A stretch of DNA of 64,000 nucleotides. Origin: Lysobacterales bacterium 15-68-25 (GTDB taxonomy: Bacteria > Pseudomonadota > Gammaproteobacteria > Xanthomonadales > Rhodanobacteraceae). The notes beneath the pieces are model-generated. The model was not told the DNA's origin, searched no databases, and worked only from the letters and a program-made list of their open reading frames with translations. Below are positions 53,504 to 63,702 of this stretch, one piece after another. The number at the start of each line of letters is the position of its first letter. The stretch's first letter is position 1. The stretch lies in assembly GCA_002279065.1 (NCBI GenBank), contig NCKB01000009.1:1-64000 (forward strand), written 5' to 3'. A program made the position numbers and the translations under genes.

Positions 53504-55477
53504 TCAGCGCACGGCGTGTCGCAGCGCGGCCTGCAGCAGGCGCCGCTGCACGCGATCGGACAGTGTCGCCGCCCGCTCGAAGCCCATCCGCGCCAGGGCC
53601 TCGACCTCGCCTTCGGCCGCCCTCCCCGGCCGCAGCCAGGCACGCGCGATGGCCAGCCGCCCACGCCAGGTCCGGCTGCCCCGTTGCAGCCAACCCAGCG
53701 CCGGCAACAGGCGCTGCTCCACCTCGGTGAAGTCGCTGCCGAACGGAAAGGTCGGCGCCAGCCCCTTGGCTTTGAGCGGTGCCAGCGCCTCGGCCAGCAC
53801 CTCGGGCCGGTGGCGCCGCCAGGCGTCGGGAATCGCGAACTCCGCGCGCAGCTTGCCGTGGGCCTTGGCCTCGGCGGCCAGCGCGTCGACGAAACGGGCA
53901 TCGCACACCGAGAGCATCGCCTCGATGCACTCCTCGTCGGTCTTGCCGCGCAGGTCGGCCACGCCGTACTCGGTGACGAACAGGTCGCGAAGGTGCCGCG
54001 GAATCGTGGTGTTGCCGTAGTTGAAGCGGATGTTGGTCTCGACCCCGTGCGGGCCGTCGCGGGTGGCGCGCAGCAGCAGGATCGAGCGCCCGTCCGCCAG
54101 CTCGTGCGCCATCGCCACGAAGTTGTACTGGCCGCCCACGCCGCTGACCACGTGGCCGTCCTCCAAACCGTCGGACACGGCCGCACCGGTGAGCGTGGCC
54201 ATCATGCAGGTATTGAAGAAGCGCGCGCCGCGTCGCTGCAACGCGGCCAGTACCTGATGGTCGCCGTACAGCTGGTTGACGTTGGACACGCGGCACATGT
54301 CGATCGCATCCGGATCCGCCGCCTCGGTCTCGTCCAGCCAGCGGTACAGCTCGCGCGAACCGAGGAAGAACGCACCGCGCAGGTAGTGGCCGCCCGGGGC
54401 GTCGCCCGGCAGCCGGCCGGCTGCAGCAGCGCGCTCCAGTGCGAGCGTGTCCCAGGAGCGGCGCTTGAGGATGCCGCCACGCTGCAGGTGCATGAAGCCG
54501 TCCATCACCATCTCGCTGGCGCCGTAAAGGCCCTGCCGGAGCGGCTCCATGCCTCCGAGCTGCAGCGCCAGCGTATGGCTGACATAGCCGGTATCCAGCG
54601 CCTCGAGCGCGGCGCGCCAGTCCAGGTTGTGATGCTGGCGCAGCAGCAGCGACTGCACCAGCGCGTCGGACAACGCGCCGATGCCGATCTGCAGGCAGCC
54701 GCCGTCCTTCACCAGCGCACTGGCATGCAGCCCCAGCGCGTACTCGGCGGCCGAGACCGGTTGACGCGGCAGCGCGAACAGCGGCGGTGAGCGCCGTGGC
54801 GCCAGTTCGATGTCGAAGTAAGCCTGCGGCACCTCGGCATGCCCGGACAGGTACGGCAGATCGGGATGCACCACCGCCACGCACAGCGGCCGCGGCTTGC
54901 CATGGGCCACCGCGCGCTCGAGGAAATCCAGCGTCAGGTCGGGGTTGCTCGACAGGCTGTAGCGCACGCCGTCCGGTGTCTCCCGGCGCGCCACCAGTTG
55001 CACCAGCAGGTTGATGTCCTGCACCGCCAGGTCGCGCGCCACGTGGGTGTAGTTCTGGCTGATGTAGCTGCGCTGGGCGCTGCCCGAATGCAGCATGGCG
55101 CCCGACTGCACGTAGAACTCGTGTACCGCCACGTTCGGTGGCAGCGCGTCGCGCGCCTGGTCCAGCGCGTACTCGGGGTCGACGCAGTTCTCGCCGAAAT
55201 GGCGCGCCAGGAACGGCTCGAGGAAGCGTGCCTCCAGCCCGGGCTTCGGTTGTGGCCGGGTCAGCGAGAGCGCGGTGTACAGCGTGAGCGAGCGGGCGGG
55301 CTGCGCCTTGATCAACGCATAGATCGCATTGAGCAGGCCGTGCGGCTTGCCCAGACCGAGCGGTGCCGCCACCCGCAGGTCGGGGCCGAGCCGGTCGGCG
55401 ATCACCTGGGCACAGGCGGCGGTATCCGTGAAGCGCTGCATGGCAGGATCATGCCAGAAGCCCGATTTGCGGAGCAT
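53504..55477 (-). CDS. Acetyl-CoA hydrolase/CoA-transferase family protein
   Basis: 657 residues. Recognised from the C-terminal AcetylCoA_hyd_C region: [15 protein letters not shown] segment ([21 protein letters not shown]), [19 protein letters not shown] and the [16 protein letters not shown] stretch. Probably moves CoA between acetate/succinate-type acids or hydrolyses acyl-CoA; the substrate is unassigned. The ATG at 55477 has GGAG eight nt upstream; an ATG at 55441 is the alternative. Divergent from the PLD gene by 16 bp. Confidence 0.8.
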   Translation of the reverse strand: MLRKSGFWHDPAMQRFTDTAACAQVIADRLGPDLRVAAPLGLGKPHGLLNAIYALIKAQPARSLTLYTALSLTRPQPKPGLEARFLEPFLARHFGENCVDPEYALDQARDALPPNVAVHEFYVQSGAMLHSGSAQRSYISQNYTHVARDLAVQDINLLVQLVARRETPDGVRYSLSSNPDLTLDFLERAVAHGKPRPLCVAVVHPDLPYLSGHAEVPQAYFDIELAPRRSPPLFALPRQPVSAAEYALGLHASALVKDGGCLQIGIGALSDALVQSLLLRQHHNLDWRAALEALDTGYVSHTLALQLGGMEPLRQGLYGASEMVMDGFMHLQRGGILKRRSWDTLALERAAAAGRLPGDAPGGHYLRGAFFLGSRELYRWLDETEAADPDAIDMCRVSNVNQLYGDHQVLAALQRRGARFFNTCMMATLTGAAVSDGLEDGHVVSGVGGQYNFVAMAHELADGRSILLLRATRDGPHGVETNIRFNYGNTTIPRHLRDLFVTEYGVADLRGKTDEECIEAMLSVCDARFVDALAAEAKAHGKLRAEFAIPDAWRRHRPEVLAEALAPLKAKGLAPTFPFGSDFTEVEQRLLPALGWLQRGSRTWRGRLAIARAWLRPGRAAEGEVEALARMGFERAATLSDRVQRRLLQAALRHAVR

Positions 55478-55493
55478 GTCCTAGACTCCGGCC

Positions 55494-56966
55494 ATGGTCT
55501 CCTCGCCGTTCGACATTTCTCGCCCCGACCGCCTGCTGGCCGCGCAGGCGCTGAGCCGTGCGGCCGGCGCCCCGCTGGTGGCGGGCAATGCGGTGGAACT
55601 GTTGATCGACGCCGCCGTGCACTACCAGCGCTGGCTGGCGGCGATCCGCCACGCGCGCATGCGGGTGCTGCTGGAGAACTACATCATCCGCGACGATCCG
55701 ATCGGCCGGGCGTTCCGCGACGCGCTGGTGGAGCGGGCGCTTTCCGGCGTGTTCGTCGCCGTGCTGTACGACTGGGTCGGCTGCCTCAACCAGTCCGGTC
55801 CGGCCTTCTGGAAGCCGCTGCGCGATGCCGGCGGCCAGATACGCATGTACAACCCGCCGCGACTGGGCAAACCGTTCGGCTGGATCAGCCGCGACCACCG
55901 CAAGGTACTGGTGGTGGACGGCGAACTTGGTTTCCTGTCCGGCGTATGCATCAGCGAGAAGTGGCTGGGTGATGCCGCTCGCGGCGTGGCGCCCTGGCGC
56001 GACACCGGCGTCTCGCTGCGCGGGCCGGCGGTGGCCGAGGTGGAGGCGGCGTTCGTCCGCAGTTGGGCCAGCACGGGCGGCACCCTGCCGGTGTGGGCAC
56101 CCGTGGCCACCGAGGCTGCAGGTGGGGTAGCACTGCGGGTGATCGCCACCGAGCCGTCGACCGCCGGCCTGTACCGGCTCGACCAGCAGATCGCCGCGAT
56201 GGCCCGCCGCACGCTGTGGCTGACCGACGCCTACTTCGTCGGCGTGGCGCCCTACGTGCAGGCGCTCGCCGCCGCCGCCCGCGATGGCGTCGACGTGCGC
56301 CTGCTGGTGCCGGGCAGCAGCGACATCCCGATGGTCGCTGGCTTGTCGCGATCGGGCTACCGGCCACTGCTCAAGGCCGGCGTGCGGGTGTTCGAGTGGA
56401 ACGGCTCGATGATCCACGCCAAGACGGCCGTCGCCGACGGGCAATGGGCACGGGTCGGCTCGTCCAACCTCAACATCGCCAGTTGGCTGGGCAACCGCGA
56501 GATCGACGTCGCGGTGGAAGACGAGGGCTTCGCCGCCCAGCTCGCCGGGCAGTACGAAAAAGACCTGACCAACGCCACCGAGATCGTGCTCGCTCCGCGA
56601 CGGCGGCGCCGGGGCGAACGGGTGCAGCCCAACGAGGAGGCCCGACCCCGACCGCGCCCGCACCATGTGCCGCGCGGTGCCCGCGGCAGCTCCGGACGCG
56701 CGGCGGCCAGCGCGCTGCGCCTGGCCAACACGGTCGGCGCCGTGCTGACCGACCGTCGCGTGCTGGGTGACACCGACACCGGCCCGCTGCTCACCGGTAC
56801 GGCGGTGCTGGCCGTGCTGGCGCTCGTCGGCGCGCTGTGGCCGGCGGTGCTGGCCTGGCCGCTGGCGCTGCTCGCGGCGTGGCTCGCCTTGAATCTGGGC
56901 GTGCGCGCCTGGCGCAACCGGCAGGCACATCTCGGGCACTCCGTGCCGGACGGCGAAGACGAATAA
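55494..56966 (+). CDS. Phospholipase D/cardiolipin-synthase-like protein
   Basis: 490 residues. Two HxK(x)4D motifs: DHRKVLVVDGELGFLSG (~135) and IHAKTAVADGQWARVGSSNLN (~305), the catalytic pairs of PLD enzymes. No N-terminal membrane anchor as in ClsA; instead two hydrophobic helices near the C-terminus (about 430-470), preceded by an Arg/Pro-rich linker. Likely ClsB-like cardiolipin or phosphatidyl transferase at the inner membrane; exact reaction inferred. Confidence 0.85.
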   Translation: MVSSPFDISRPDRLLAAQALSRAAGAPLVAGNAVELLIDAAVHYQRWLAAIRHARMRVLLENYIIRDDPIGRAFRDALVERALSGVFVAVLYDWVGCLNQSGPAFWKPLRDAGGQIRMYNPPRLGKPFGWISRDHRKVLVVDGELGFLSGVCISEKWLGDAARGVAPWRDTGVSLRGPAVAEVEAAFVRSWASTGGTLPVWAPVATEAAGGVALRVIATEPSTAGLYRLDQQIAAMARRTLWLTDAYFVGVAPYVQALAAAARDGVDVRLLVPGSSDIPMVAGLSRSGYRPLLKAGVRVFEWNGSMIHAKTAVADGQWARVGSSNLNIASWLGNREIDVAVEDEGFAAQLAGQYEKDLTNATEIVLAPRRRRRGERVQPNEEARPRPRPHHVPRGARGSSGRAAASALRLANTVGAVLTDRRVLGDTDTGPLLTGTAVLAVLALVGALWPAVLAWPLALLAAWLALNLGVRAWRNRQAHLGHSVPDGEDE

Positions 56967-57081
56967 GATCCTCCATTTATTAAATGTAATCAATGGATTG
57001 GATGCCATGCCTGAGGCTTGGTGTGCACGACAGACTGCAAGCGCATGTCTTGCGTAACCTTCGTGCTAACCTGCGCCGCTC

Positions 57082-58452
57082 ATGTCCACGTTCGATCCCT
57101 TCCCCGGGGGCCCGGCACCCGATGCCGACGCCCCGCGCCGCATCCTCACCCCCAGCACGCTGAACCGGCTGGTGCGCGGGCTGCTGGAAGACGCACTGCC
57201 GATGGTGTGGATCGAGGGCGAGCTGTCCAACGTCGCCCGCCCCGCGTCGGGGCACCTGTACTTCACGCTCAAGGACGCCGGCGCCCAGGTGCGCTGCGCC
57301 ATGTTCAAGATGAAAAGCAGCCGGCTCACCTTCAAACCGGTGGACGGCATGCAGGTGCTGGTGCGGGCGAAGGTGGGCCTGTACGAGCCGCGCGGCGAGT
57401 TCCAGCTGGTGGCCGAGGCGATGGAGCCCTCCGGCGAGGGCGCGCTGCGTCGCGCGTTCGACCAGCTCAAGGCCAGGCTTGACGCCGAGGGCCTGTTCGA
57501 TGTCGCGCGCAAGCGGCCGCTGCCCCGATATATACGCCGTCTCGGCGTGATCACCTCGGCGACCGGCGCGGCGATCCGCGACGTGCTGAGCGTGCTCGGC
57601 CGGCGCTGGCCGCTGGTCGAGGTCGACGTGCTGCCGGTACCCGTCCAGGGCAAGGAAGCGCCGCCGGCGATCGAGGCGATGCTGCGCAAGGCGTCCGCCA
57701 GCGGCCGCTACGACGCACTGCTGCTGACCCGCGGCGGCGGCTCGCTGGAAGACCTCTGGGCGTTCAACGACGAGGCCGTCGCCCGCGCCGTGCACGCCAG
57801 CGCCGTGCCGGTGGTCAGCGCGGTGGGCCACGAGGTCGACTTCAGCATCGCCGACTTCGTCGCCGACCTGCGTGCCCCCACGCCCTCGGCCGCCGCCGAG
57901 CTGCTGGTGCCGGACGCGGCCCAGATGGCGCGGCAGCTGCGCCTGCTCGAGCAGCGCCTGGTCACCGTCGAGCGGCGCAAGCTGCAGACCCTCGACCAGC
58001 GCGTGGACCAGCTGTTCGCCCGCCTGCAGGCGCAGCGGCCGCAGGCGCGACTGGCCCGCGACCGCGATCGGCTGACGAACCTGCACCGCCGCCTGCAGGC
58101 GGCGCTGAGCGCCGGCAGCACGCGCCGCGAACGCCGGCTGGAGCAATTGCTGGCGCGCCTGCTGGCCCAGCACCCGCGGCACCGTCTCGCCCTGCTCCAC
58201 CGCAGGCTCGACGAGCTCGACCCGCGCCTGCGCCGCGCCATTGCCCGCACGCTCGAGCGCAAGCGGCTCACCCTCGCCCAGGTCGCCCGTGCGCTGCATG
58301 CGGTCAGTCCGCTGGCCACGCTGGAGCGCGGCTACGCCATCGCCTTCGACGCCCGCGGCAAGGTGCTGCGCTCGCCCGCGCACGTCGAACCCGGCGATGC
58401 GCTGCGCATCCGGCTGGCCGAGGGCGAACTCACCGCCCGCGCCGGCGACTGA
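57082..58452 (+). CDS. xseA: Exodeoxyribonuclease VII large subunit
   Basis: 456 residues. OB-fold N-domain ([24 protein letters not shown]), catalytic core with [33 protein letters not shown] and [19 protein letters not shown], then the long helical region that binds XseB subunits, and [11 protein letters not shown] near the end. The small subunit xseB is not adjacent. The start is the ATG at 57082. Confidence 0.96.
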   Translation: MSTFDPFPGGPAPDADAPRRILTPSTLNRLVRGLLEDALPMVWIEGELSNVARPASGHLYFTLKDAGAQVRCAMFKMKSSRLTFKPVDGMQVLVRAKVGLYEPRGEFQLVAEAMEPSGEGALRRAFDQLKARLDAEGLFDVARKRPLPRYIRRLGVITSATGAAIRDVLSVLGRRWPLVEVDVLPVPVQGKEAPPAIEAMLRKASASGRYDALLLTRGGGSLEDLWAFNDEAVARAVHASAVPVVSAVGHEVDFSIADFVADLRAPTPSAAAELLVPDAAQMARQLRLLEQRLVTVERRKLQTLDQRVDQLFARLQAQRPQARLARDRDRLTNLHRRLQAALSAGSTRRERRLEQLLARLLAQHPRHRLALLHRRLDELDPRLRRAIARTLERKRLTLAQVARALHAVSPLATLERGYAIAFDARGKVLRSPAHVEPGDALRIRLAEGELTARAGD

Positions 58453-58528
58453 TCGGCGCATCCACGTCCGCACCACGCCGGACGCACGACACTGTCGGCT
58501 TTCCTACCGGTCCGCACCGGAGACCTCG

Positions 58529-59959
58529 ATGCTTGCCAAGTCCTATCCCTACTACCTCGCCAACCGTCCGCAGACGTCGAAGCAGACGCTCGAGGTCCGC
58601 GACAAGTTCAGCGGCCGGCTCGCCACCCGCGTGGCTGTGCCCGATGCCCGCGCCACCGAGAAGGCGATCGCCGCCGCGGTGAAGGCTGCGCCGGCGATGC
58701 GCGCGTTCAAGCCGTGGCAGCGCCAGGTGGTGCTGCAGCACTGCGCCGAGCGCTTCGATGCGCGCAGGGACGAGCTCGCCCGCGCGCTGTGCATCGAGGC
58801 CGGCAAGCCGATCAAGGATGCCGCCGGCGAAGTGACCCGCCTGATCGAAACCTTCCGCATCGCCGCCGAAGAAGCCGTGCGCATCAACGGCGAGACGCTC
58901 AACCTGGAGATCGCCGCCCGGCTCGACGGCTACCACGGCTACACGCGCCGTGTGCCGCTGGGGCCGGTGAGTTTCATCACGCCGTTCAACTTTCCGCTCA
59001 ACCTGGTGGCGCACAAGGTCGCCCCGGCGATCGCGGCGGGCTGCCCGTTCGTGCTCAAGCCGTCGGAGAAGACCCCGGTCGGCGCGTTGATCATCGGCGA
59101 GGTGCTGGCCGAGACCGACCTGCCCCAAGGCGCGTTCTCGATCCTGCCGCTGGACGGCGCCCATGCCACGCCGCTGGTGGAGGACGAGCGCTTCAAGCTG
59201 CTTTCCTTCACCGGCGGCCAGGTCGGCTGGGAGCTCAAGGCCCGCGCCGGGCGCAAGAAGGTCACGCTGGAGCTGGGCGGCAATGCCGCCTGCATCGTCG
59301 ACGCCGACCAGGGCGACAGGCTCGACCACGTGGTCGAGCGGCTGGTGTTCGGTGCGTTCTATCAGTCCGGCCAGAGCTGCATCAGCGTGCAGCGCATCTA
59401 CGCGCACGTGGATGTCTACGAGGCGCTGAAGCGCAAGCTGGTCGCCGCGGTGAAAAAGCTCAAGGCCGGCGATCCGAAGAAGAAGGGCGTGTCCCTCGGG
59501 CCGATGATCGACGAGGCCGCCGCGCAACGCCTGCACGACTGGATCGCCGAGGCCCGCCAGGCCGGCGCGAAACTGTTGTGTGGAGGCCGGCGCGACGGCG
59601 CGATGCTTGAGGCCACGCTGATGGAGGACGTGCCGCCCGAGGCGAAGGTCAACCGGCTGGAAGCGTTCGGCCCGTTCGCCCTGCTCGCGCCGTTCCGAAC
59701 GTTCGACGAGGCAGTGGCGCGGGTGAACGACTCCGACTTCGGCCTGCAGGCCGGCATCTTCACCAACCGCCTCGACCATGCCATGCGTGCCTGGGACGAA
59801 CTCGAACAGGGTGGCGTGGTGGTCAACGACGTGCCCAGCTTCCGCGTCGACAACATGCCCTATGGCGGCGTGAAGCTCTCCGGCCTGGGCCGCGAAGGCG
59901 TGCGCTACGCCATCGAGGACATGACCGAAGTGCGCCTGATGGTGATGCGCGAGGGCTGA
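58529..59959 (+). CDS. Aldehyde dehydrogenase
   Basis: 476 residues of the NAD(P)-dependent ALDH superfamily. PFNFPLNLVAHKVAPAI, KPSEKTP, FTGGQVGWELK (NAD loop), catalytic Glu in LELGGNAACIV and nucleophile Cys in YQSGQSCISVQRIY, NDSDFGLQAGIFT near the end. The sequence resembles the ALDH_GAPDH-like or lactaldehyde/SSADH-like group. The ATG at 58529 has GGAGA six nt upstream. Its stop is 6 bp from the convergent AraC gene. Confidence 0.9.
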   Translation: MLAKSYPYYLANRPQTSKQTLEVRDKFSGRLATRVAVPDARATEKAIAAAVKAAPAMRAFKPWQRQVVLQHCAERFDARRDELARALCIEAGKPIKDAAGEVTRLIETFRIAAEEAVRINGETLNLEIAARLDGYHGYTRRVPLGPVSFITPFNFPLNLVAHKVAPAIAAGCPFVLKPSEKTPVGALIIGEVLAETDLPQGAFSILPLDGAHATPLVEDERFKLLSFTGGQVGWELKARAGRKKVTLELGGNAACIVDADQGDRLDHVVERLVFGAFYQSGQSCISVQRIYAHVDVYEALKRKLVAAVKKLKAGDPKKKGVSLGPMIDEAAAQRLHDWIAEARQAGAKLLCGGRRDGAMLEATLMEDVPPEAKVNRLEAFGPFALLAPFRTFDEAVARVNDSDFGLQAGIFTNRLDHAMRAWDELEQGGVVVNDVPSFRVDNMPYGGVKLSGLGREGVRYAIEDMTEVRLMVMREG

Positions 59960-59965
59960 GCCGGA

Positions 59966-60871
59966 TCAGCCGGTAGCTGCGGTCCGGCCGAAGCTGCGCC
60001 GCAGTTGCTCGACGTCCCGCGATGGCGGCGCGCCGAACTGGCGGCTGTATTCGCGGCTGAACTGCGACGGGCTCTCGTAGCCCACGCGGTGGGCGACCGA
60101 CGCCACGTCCCCGGCCTCGGACATCAGCAGCCGGCGCGCCTCCTGCAGGCGCAGCTGCTTCTGGTACTGCAGCGGGCTCATCGCCGTGACCGCACGGAAA
60201 TGGTGATGCAGCGACGAGGTGCTCATCGCCACTTCGGCGGCCAGATCGCCGATGCGCAATGGCTGGCGGTAATGCCGGCGCAGCCACTCGATCGCCCGGG
60301 CGACCTGCTGGCTGCGGCTGCCTGCCACCGCACGCTCGCGCAGGCGATTGCCCTGCGGCCCGGTCAGCAGGCGGTAGAGGATCTCGCGTTCGACCAGCGG
60401 TCCGAGCACGGCCATATCGCCGGGCGAGTCGAGCAGCCGTACCAGCCGCAGCACCGCGTCGAGCAGGCCCGGATCGAGCGGGCTCACCGCCAGACCCCGC
60501 CCGGACGCCCCGGGCGGTGCCGCCGGCGCCGAGGCCAGCAGTTCGCGTAGCAGGTCCATGTCCAGGCACAGCTTCACGCACAGGTAGGGGCGCTCCGGCG
60601 AAGCCTCGATCACCTGGCAGTGCGCCGGCAACTCGAACGCGCTGAGCAGGTAGTTCGACTCGTCGTAACGATGCACCTCATCGCCCAGGATCACCTGCTT
60701 GGCGCCCTGCGCGACCAGCACCAGCGCCGGGTCGTAGACCATCGACAGCCGCGGCTCCGGCGCCTCGGCCCGGAAGAAGGCCAGCCGCGGATGGAACCGC
60801 CCGCAGGCCCCGTCGGCGCTGGCGAATCGTTCAATGCGGCTTGCCAATTCGTCGCGATCCAGCCGCATGCG
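59966..60871 (-). CDS. AraC-family regulator
   Basis: 301 residues. N-terminal AraC_N cupin-like domain (about 1-165; LVAQGAKQVILGDEVHRYD, PYLCVKLCLDMDLL) and a C-terminal double HTH with QPLRIGDLAAEVAMSTSSLHHHFRAVTAMSPLQYQKQLRL and SVAHRVGYESPSQFSREYSRQFG. Matches the AraC_N group often found beside alcohol dehydrogenase or reductase genes. Start uncertain: ATG 60871 is used; GTG at 60886 is a second candidate; neither has a strong site. Divergent from the zinc alcohol dehydrogenase, its likely target. Confidence 0.88.
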   Translation of the reverse strand, partial: RMRLDRDELASRIERFASADGACGRFHPRLAFFRAEAPEPRLSMVYDPALVLVAQGAKQVILGDEVHRYDESNYLLSAFELPAHCQVIEASPERPYLCVKLCLDMDLLRELLASAPAAPPGASGRGLAVSPLDPGLLDAVLRLVRLLDSPGDMAVLGPLVEREILYRLLTGPQGNRLRERAVAGSRSQQVARAIEWLRRHYRQPLRIGDLAAEVAMSTSSLHHHFRAVTAMSPLQYQKQLRLQEARRLLMSEAGDVASVAHRVGYESPSQFSREYSRQFGAPPSRDVEQLRRSFGRTAATG

Positions 60872-61088
60872 GTCGGCGCGGATCACGGGCTTGTCATCTG
60901 TTTTCAATGTCTTTTCAACTCTTGTCGACCGCGCGATCTTGCCCAATTCTCCACGCCGAATCGAGCACCATCGCGCCGACCCCGGAGGAACAGGCAAGGA
61001 TCGCGCAGGATCCGGCTACGGCCCCGGCCGTCCCCGCGACGATAATTTTCCGGTTGCTCCGAACCATTCCCCATCGAAGGAGATCCGC
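60872..61088. promoter_or_regulatory. Divergent promoter region between araC-type gene and adh
   Basis: 217 bp between two divergent starts. The region is less GC-rich in 60895-60925 (on + strand TGTTTTCAATGTC.TTTTCAACTC), fitting promoter or regulator sites. No clear dyad found by eye. Confidence 0.4.
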
Positions 61089-62150
61089 ATGGCATTGAAC
61101 ATCCGTGGCTTTGCCGCCCAGTCCGCCACCACTCCGCTGGCCCCGCACAGCTTCGAGCGCCGAGAGCCGCGCGCCGACGACGTGGTGATCGACATCCTGT
61201 ACTGCGGCGTCTGCCACTCCGACATCCACCAGGCCCGCAACGAATGGGGCGGCAGCCTGTATCCGATGGTGCCGGGCCACGAGATCATCGGCCGGGTCGC
61301 CTCGGTCGGCGCCGAAGTGAAGGGCTTCAAGGGCGGCGACCTGGTCGGCGTGGGCTGCATGGTCGACTCGTGCCAGCACTGCGACGCCTGCCACCAGGGC
61401 CTGGAGCAGTACTGCGTCGAAGGCATGGTCGCCACCTACAACAGTGTCGACAAAAAGGATGGCCTGCCGACCTTCGGCGGCTACTCCGAGCGGATCGTGG
61501 TCAACGACAAATTCGTGCTGCGCATCGATCCGCGGCTGGACGCCAAGGCCGCCGCGCCGCTGCTGTGCGCCGGCATCACCACCTGGTCGCCGCTCAAGCA
61601 CTGGAACATCGGCCCGGGCAGCAAGGTGGCGGTGGTCGGCCTGGGTGGCCTGGGCCACATGGGCCTGAAGTTCGCCAAGGCGCTGGGCGCCGAGGTCACG
61701 CTGTTCACCCGCTCGCCGAGCAAGGAGGAGGAAGCGCGCCGGCTGGGCGCCGACCACGTGGTGCTGTCCACCGACGAGGCGCAGATGAAGGCCGTGGCGC
61801 GCCGCTTCGACTTCATCCTCGACACCGTGCCGACCAGGCACGACCTCAACCCGTACCTGGCCACGCTGGCCCTCAACGGCACGCACTGCCTGGTGGGCCT
61901 GGTCGAGCCGATGGATCCGCCGGTGCACGCGGCCAACGTGATCTTCGGCCGCCGTTCGATCGCCGGCTCGCTGATCGGCGGCATTGCCGAGACCCAGGAG
62001 ATGCTCGATTTCTGCGCCGAGCACGGCATCGTCTCGGACGTGGAGATGATCCGCATCCAGGACATCAACGAGGCCTACGAGCGCATGCTCAAGAGCGACG
62101 TGCGCTACCGCTTCGTGATCGACCTGGCCTCGCTGCGCGACGCGGCCTGA
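61089..62150 (+). CDS. Zinc-dependent alcohol dehydrogenase (cinnamyl-type)
   Basis: 353 residues, medium-chain dehydrogenase of the YahK/CAD group. Catalytic zinc ligands in CGVCHSDIHQARNEWG and PGHEIIGRV; structural zinc cysteines in MVDSCQHCDACHQGLEQYC; NADP loop VVGLGGLGHMGLKFAKA followed by a Thr-Arg-Ser (LFTRSPSK), which suggests NADP(H). The ATG at 61089 has AAGGAG six nt upstream. Divergent from the AraC gene, probably induced by aldehydes or electrophiles (inference). Confidence 0.92.
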   Translation: MALNIRGFAAQSATTPLAPHSFERREPRADDVVIDILYCGVCHSDIHQARNEWGGSLYPMVPGHEIIGRVASVGAEVKGFKGGDLVGVGCMVDSCQHCDACHQGLEQYCVEGMVATYNSVDKKDGLPTFGGYSERIVVNDKFVLRIDPRLDAKAAAPLLCAGITTWSPLKHWNIGPGSKVAVVGLGGLGHMGLKFAKALGAEVTLFTRSPSKEEEARRLGADHVVLSTDEAQMKAVARRFDFILDTVPTRHDLNPYLATLALNGTHCLVGLVEPMDPPVHAANVIFGRRSIAGSLIGGIAETQEMLDFCAEHGIVSDVEMIRIQDINEAYERMLKSDVRYRFVIDLASLRDAA

Positions 62151-62156
62151 GTCGGC

Positions 62157-62187
62157 GTCGGGCCGCGGCGCAATGCCGTGGCCCGAC
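62157..62187. terminator. Hairpin between convergent adh and YdcF-like genes
   Basis: GTCGGGCCGCGGC-GCAAT-GCCGTGGCCCGAC, 13-bp stem with one mismatch and a 5-nt loop. Lies between the two stops; no long T-run. Confidence 0.65.
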
Positions 62188-62191
62188 GGCC

Positions 62192-63013
62192 CTAGTGGAT
62201 CGCCGCCGTCGATGCAGGGGCCGGTACCGACGCCGACGATTGCGCCGGCGGCGGAGCCAGCGACAGCGGCGGCAACGGCGGCGGATTCTTGCCGGTCAGG
62301 TTGTAGACGAGAAACTGCAGCTGCCCGATGTACTCGTGCAGCGCCAGGTCGAACACCATCGCGTTCCACGAACTCGGCAGCCAGCCCTGGCGCGCGCGCA
62401 GCAGATCGCTGCGCACCGCGTCGGGATGAATGCCGAAGTGACCGAAGTAGAGCAGCGCCCGCCGCATGTGCATGCCGGACGTCACCAGCACGATCTTCTG
62501 CGGATGGTAGGTCGCCAGCAGCGGGCGGCTGAACTGGGCGTTCTGCCAGGTCGACAGGCTGCGTGACTCCAGGATCAGGTCACCGCGGGGCACCCCCATC
62601 CGCGCCAGCAGATCGCCGTACACCAGCGCCTCGGCCCGGCCGCTGTGCACGGCATCGCCTCCGCTGACCAGCAACTTGCAGTCGTCGCCCGACGTGCGGC
62701 ACGCCTGGTAGACGGCGGCGGCACGGGCGATCCGGCCGAAGGCATAGAACGACGGCTCCACCGTGCCATCCGGCACGCGCGTCGTGCCGGCACCGAGCAG
62801 CACGATGGCGTTGCGTGGCGCCCAGGCGCCGCTCGCCTCGGTGGAAAATCCGGCCTGCAGGCCGTCAAGCATCCTCTGCGGCACCGGACGGTAACCAACT
62901 ACCCACAGCGTCCCCAACGCCAGCACCAGGGCGGCCAGTGCCGCCCGCCTCCATCCCCGCCATGCCAGCACCAGCCCCAGCAGGACCAGTCCCCCGATCA
63001 CACCCAGGCTCAT
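62192..63013 (-). CDS. YdcF/ElyC-like DUF218 protein
   Basis: 273 residues. One or two N-terminal membrane helices (about 2-45), then the DUF218 domain: AIVLLGAGTTRVPDG, KLLVSGGDAVHSGRAEA, LILESRSLSTWQNA and IVLVTSGMHMRRALLYFG. ElyC-type relatives affect peptidoglycan/lipid-carrier metabolism at the inner membrane. The C-terminal ~35 residues are Pro/Ala-rich. The ATG at 63013 has GGAGG six nt upstream; the upstream extension lacks a site. Confidence 0.85.
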   Translation of the reverse strand: MSLGVIGGLVLLGLVLAWRGWRRAALAALVLALGTLWVVGYRPVPQRMLDGLQAGFSTEASGAWAPRNAIVLLGAGTTRVPDGTVEPSFYAFGRIARAAAVYQACRTSGDDCKLLVSGGDAVHSGRAEALVYGDLLARMGVPRGDLILESRSLSTWQNAQFSRPLLATYHPQKIVLVTSGMHMRRALLYFGHFGIHPDAVRSDLLRARQGWLPSSWNAMVFDLALHEYIGQLQFLVYNLTGKNPPPLPPLSLAPPPAQSSASVPAPASTAAIH

Positions 63014-63143
63014 CGCGTCCCTCCGTCCAAACGCCAAGCCTAGCGCAGCGTTCGTGTCAGGAAACGCAGCGACCACGGGATCGCCACTGGAAAGTCACGC
63101 GGACAGTCCAATCTTCCCGGCATCGCCGACGGAGGTGTGTGTC

Positions 63144-63611
63144 GTGATCCAACGTGGACTGATCATCGCGGGACTGCTGCTGGTGCTTTTCGCCGGCGGT
63201 GGCGTCATGCCCGTCCGCGCGGAGTCCGGCAGCGACTACACCCGTGCGGTCACGCCGGACGTGCCGGCGGCCACCGCCTTCCTGCGCGAGACGATGGGCT
63301 GCGACGTCCTGGACGCCAATGGTGATCGCGCGCTGCTGGAATGCGGCCAGGGCAGCGTGGTGGAGGTCGTCAAGGGAGCGCCGCAAGCCGGCGCCAGGCC
63401 GGCCTTGCGCCTGCGCACCGACGATGTCGACGCCACGCTTGGCTGGTTGCAGCAGCGGCACGTGCCGCTTGTCGCCGGTCGTGAGACCGGAACCGTCGAT
63501 CCGGATGGACTGCTGCACATCGAGGTCCGCACGCCGTGGGGGCAGCCCCTGGAACTGATCGGCCGCGGGACGCCGCGCCCAGGCATGAGCGCACCGCTCG
63601 CCGCCGAGTGA
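63144..63611 (+). CDS. Exported glyoxalase/VOC-like protein
   Basis: 155 residues with an N-terminal signal (VIQRGLIIAGLLLVLFAGGG, cleaved near VRA). The mature ~125 residues fit a single vicinal-oxygen-chelate unit: RAVTPDVPAATAFLRETMGC, VEVVKGAPQAGARPALRLRTDD, DATLGWLQQRHVPL and HIEVRTPWGQPLELIG. Usual VOC metal ligands are hard to place; a His/Glu pair in LLHIEV is the best candidate. The GTG at 63144 has GGAGG eight nt upstream. Periplasmic location is unusual for this fold. Confidence 0.72.
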   Translation: MIQRGLIIAGLLLVLFAGGGVMPVRAESGSDYTRAVTPDVPAATAFLRETMGCDVLDANGDRALLECGQGSVVEVVKGAPQAGARPALRLRTDDVDATLGWLQQRHVPLVAGRETGTVDPDGLLHIEVRTPWGQPLELIGRGTPRPGMSAPLAAE

Positions 63612-63702
63612 CGGCACCGACCACCGGATCGACGCAGCGGCGTACCATCGTGCGGACACCGGTGGGGAACGGCCCCGCCGGGGCAGGACATGGAGGCGTC
63701 GC

